Assembly: GCA_963576735.1 (NCBI GenBank)
Contig: OY755181.1
Coordinates: 16,877,261-16,941,260 of the forward strand
Direction of reading: 5' to 3'
Length of the DNA: 64,000 nucleotides
From: Bedellia somnulentella
Taxonomy: Eukaryota; Arthropoda; Insecta; Lepidoptera; Bedelliidae
In this document: positions 63,604-64,000 of the stretch, in pieces
Layout: every line of letters begins with the position of its first letter
How positions within the stretch are numbered: the stretch's first letter is position 1
Notes under the pieces: generated by a model
The model's input: the letters and a program-made list of their open reading frames with translations, nothing else
What the model was told of the DNA's origin: nothing
Database searches by the model: none
Program-made: the position numbers and the translations under genes

Positions 63604-63745
63604 CGAAAAAATATGAAATAAATAAAGAATAAATAAAGGAAAGAAAAATCTCGACACAGGCGGGATTTTTTCTTACCTTAATTTATTCTTTATTTATTAG
63701 TAATAATCCCCACATGAGGTTTTCACGAACAAAAAGATTTAAATT
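63604..63745. repeat. Core-deleted tRNA-stem segment at the 5' edge of LINE-X
   Basis: aaataaagaataaataaagg...ctcgacacaggcgg, then the inverse arm tttattctttatttattagt and aataatccccacatgagg. Same layout as the copies at 37820 and 40142, tRNA core missing. It lies inside the LINE-X target duplication and has no duplication of its own. Confidence 0.85.
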
Positions 63746-64000
63746 ATTAAAGTACATTATTTACATTCTCATTTGGATAAATTTCCTGAATATCTTGGAA
63801 ACTTTAGTGAGCAGGGTGACAGATTTCACTAAGATATACGAGTAATGGAAGAACGATATCAAGGAAGATGGGACATCCATAAGATGGCAGATTACTGCTG
63901 GAATCTTTGTCGGGATCTTAAGCTGGCGTCTCATTCAAGAAAGTCCTACAAGAGACTATTTTGCACACACTGAAATCAATTCTGTAAAATAAAATGGGCA

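Larger units (their letters stand above)
58698..63759 (-). mobile_element. Nearly intact two-ORF non-LTR retrotransposon (LINE-X) with 14-bp TSD
   Basis: Inserted unit 58712-63745 (5034 bp) between attaaagtacatta at 58698-58711 and 63746-63759. In order on the minus strand: a tRNA-stem-type inverted segment at the 5' edge (63745-63604), 5' UTR, ORF1 (63150-62146), 266-bp gap, ORF2 (61879-58979), 3' UTR and an (AAAT)n-type tail at 58712-58765. Both ORFs are open, so it could still be mobile. Confidence 0.9.
58052..63973 (+). pseudogene. Broken gene of a widespread insect family, split by a LINE
   Basis: First part: MATKRRRCTNDPNSFCVICG, CKNCVVSLRQW and FPCFLCLWDSRDKKNYW (three Cys pairs, probably zinc-binding). 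A frameshift at about 58390 leads to LPPLHIKLGIVKQFIKALN, FPELSAEKLKAGIFDG; a further break and probable deletion near 58600; then ENYLQLVSDMLSNLRDLGCN, MGIKVH up to 58711. Beyond the LINE it resumes in frame at 63760 with YLHSHLDKFPEYLGNFSEQG, DRFH-stop-DIRVMEERYQGRW, KMADYCWNL, RKSYKRLFCTH, stop 63973. I recall this family (PPLHIKLG...HSHLD.FP.NLG...GERFHQD) from many arthropod predicted proteins; function unknown. Several lesions besides the LINE show it was already, or has since become, inactive. Confidence 0.75.

Overview
The window is AT-rich eukaryotic DNA, most likely from a moth or butterfly. The evidence is the commonly seen lepidopteran repeat motif with a 'cccgcgacttcgttcgcgtg' core at 41087, a LINE whose first ORF ends in an FP-like domain typical of lepidopteran retroelements, tRNA-derived SINEs with a gatagcccagtgggtagaac head, and very dense short repeats with (TATG)n tails. 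No long host gene is visible. I recognise one plausible small host gene (a secreted peptide at 52811-53023). Almost everything else that can be supported is mobile DNA at different stages of decay, so the window reads as a record of nested insertions.

Layout. 1-17,800 holds mainly SINE-A copies (my name: about 250 bp, head tgtagtgtcggcttag, tail (TATG)n), pieces of a LINE (LINE-G), several MITE families and one tRNA-derived SINE-B copy. 17,806-33,046 is a chain of DNA transposons: hAT (17814-19347), P-like element with a THAP exon pair (19365-21101), hAT with a transposase remnant (21361-22682), an element with ~280-bp inverted ends around a broken transposase (22809-26681), a second P-like copy with two further transposons nested in it (27442-30802), and a long-TIR element carrying a cysteine-rich gene piece (31681-33046). 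33,190-49,200 returns to SINEs, LINE fragments, MITEs and a third hAT (47661-48813). 50,183-51,614 is a TIR-bounded element with a gene remnant. 52,500-53,250 is the small secreted peptide gene with its TATA box. 55,000-57,430 has LINE ends, two SINE-B copies and a large hairpin made of two opposed LINE ends. 58,052-63,973 is a broken gene of a widespread insect family, split by a nearly intact 5-kb two-ORF LINE.

How the parts relate. SINE-A, SINE-B, LINE-G and a second LINE (43290-43968) end in the same 3' module: CTCTGCCWACCCC, a short C/G hairpin with varying loop, GGCGTGA, then a TATG- or TATR-type repeat. The simplest reading is that the SINEs borrow the reverse transcriptase of one or more of these LINEs through this tail. 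Target-site duplications (9-16 bp for retroposons, 8 bp for hAT and P-like elements) can be read directly at many insertions and give exact ends and relative ages. A further family carries a tRNA-like core whose acceptor stem continues into a perfect 46-bp inverted repeat.

Limits: family names such as P-like, hAT, IS4EU-like and pogo-like rest on TSD length, terminal motifs and remembered protein motifs. No search was run.
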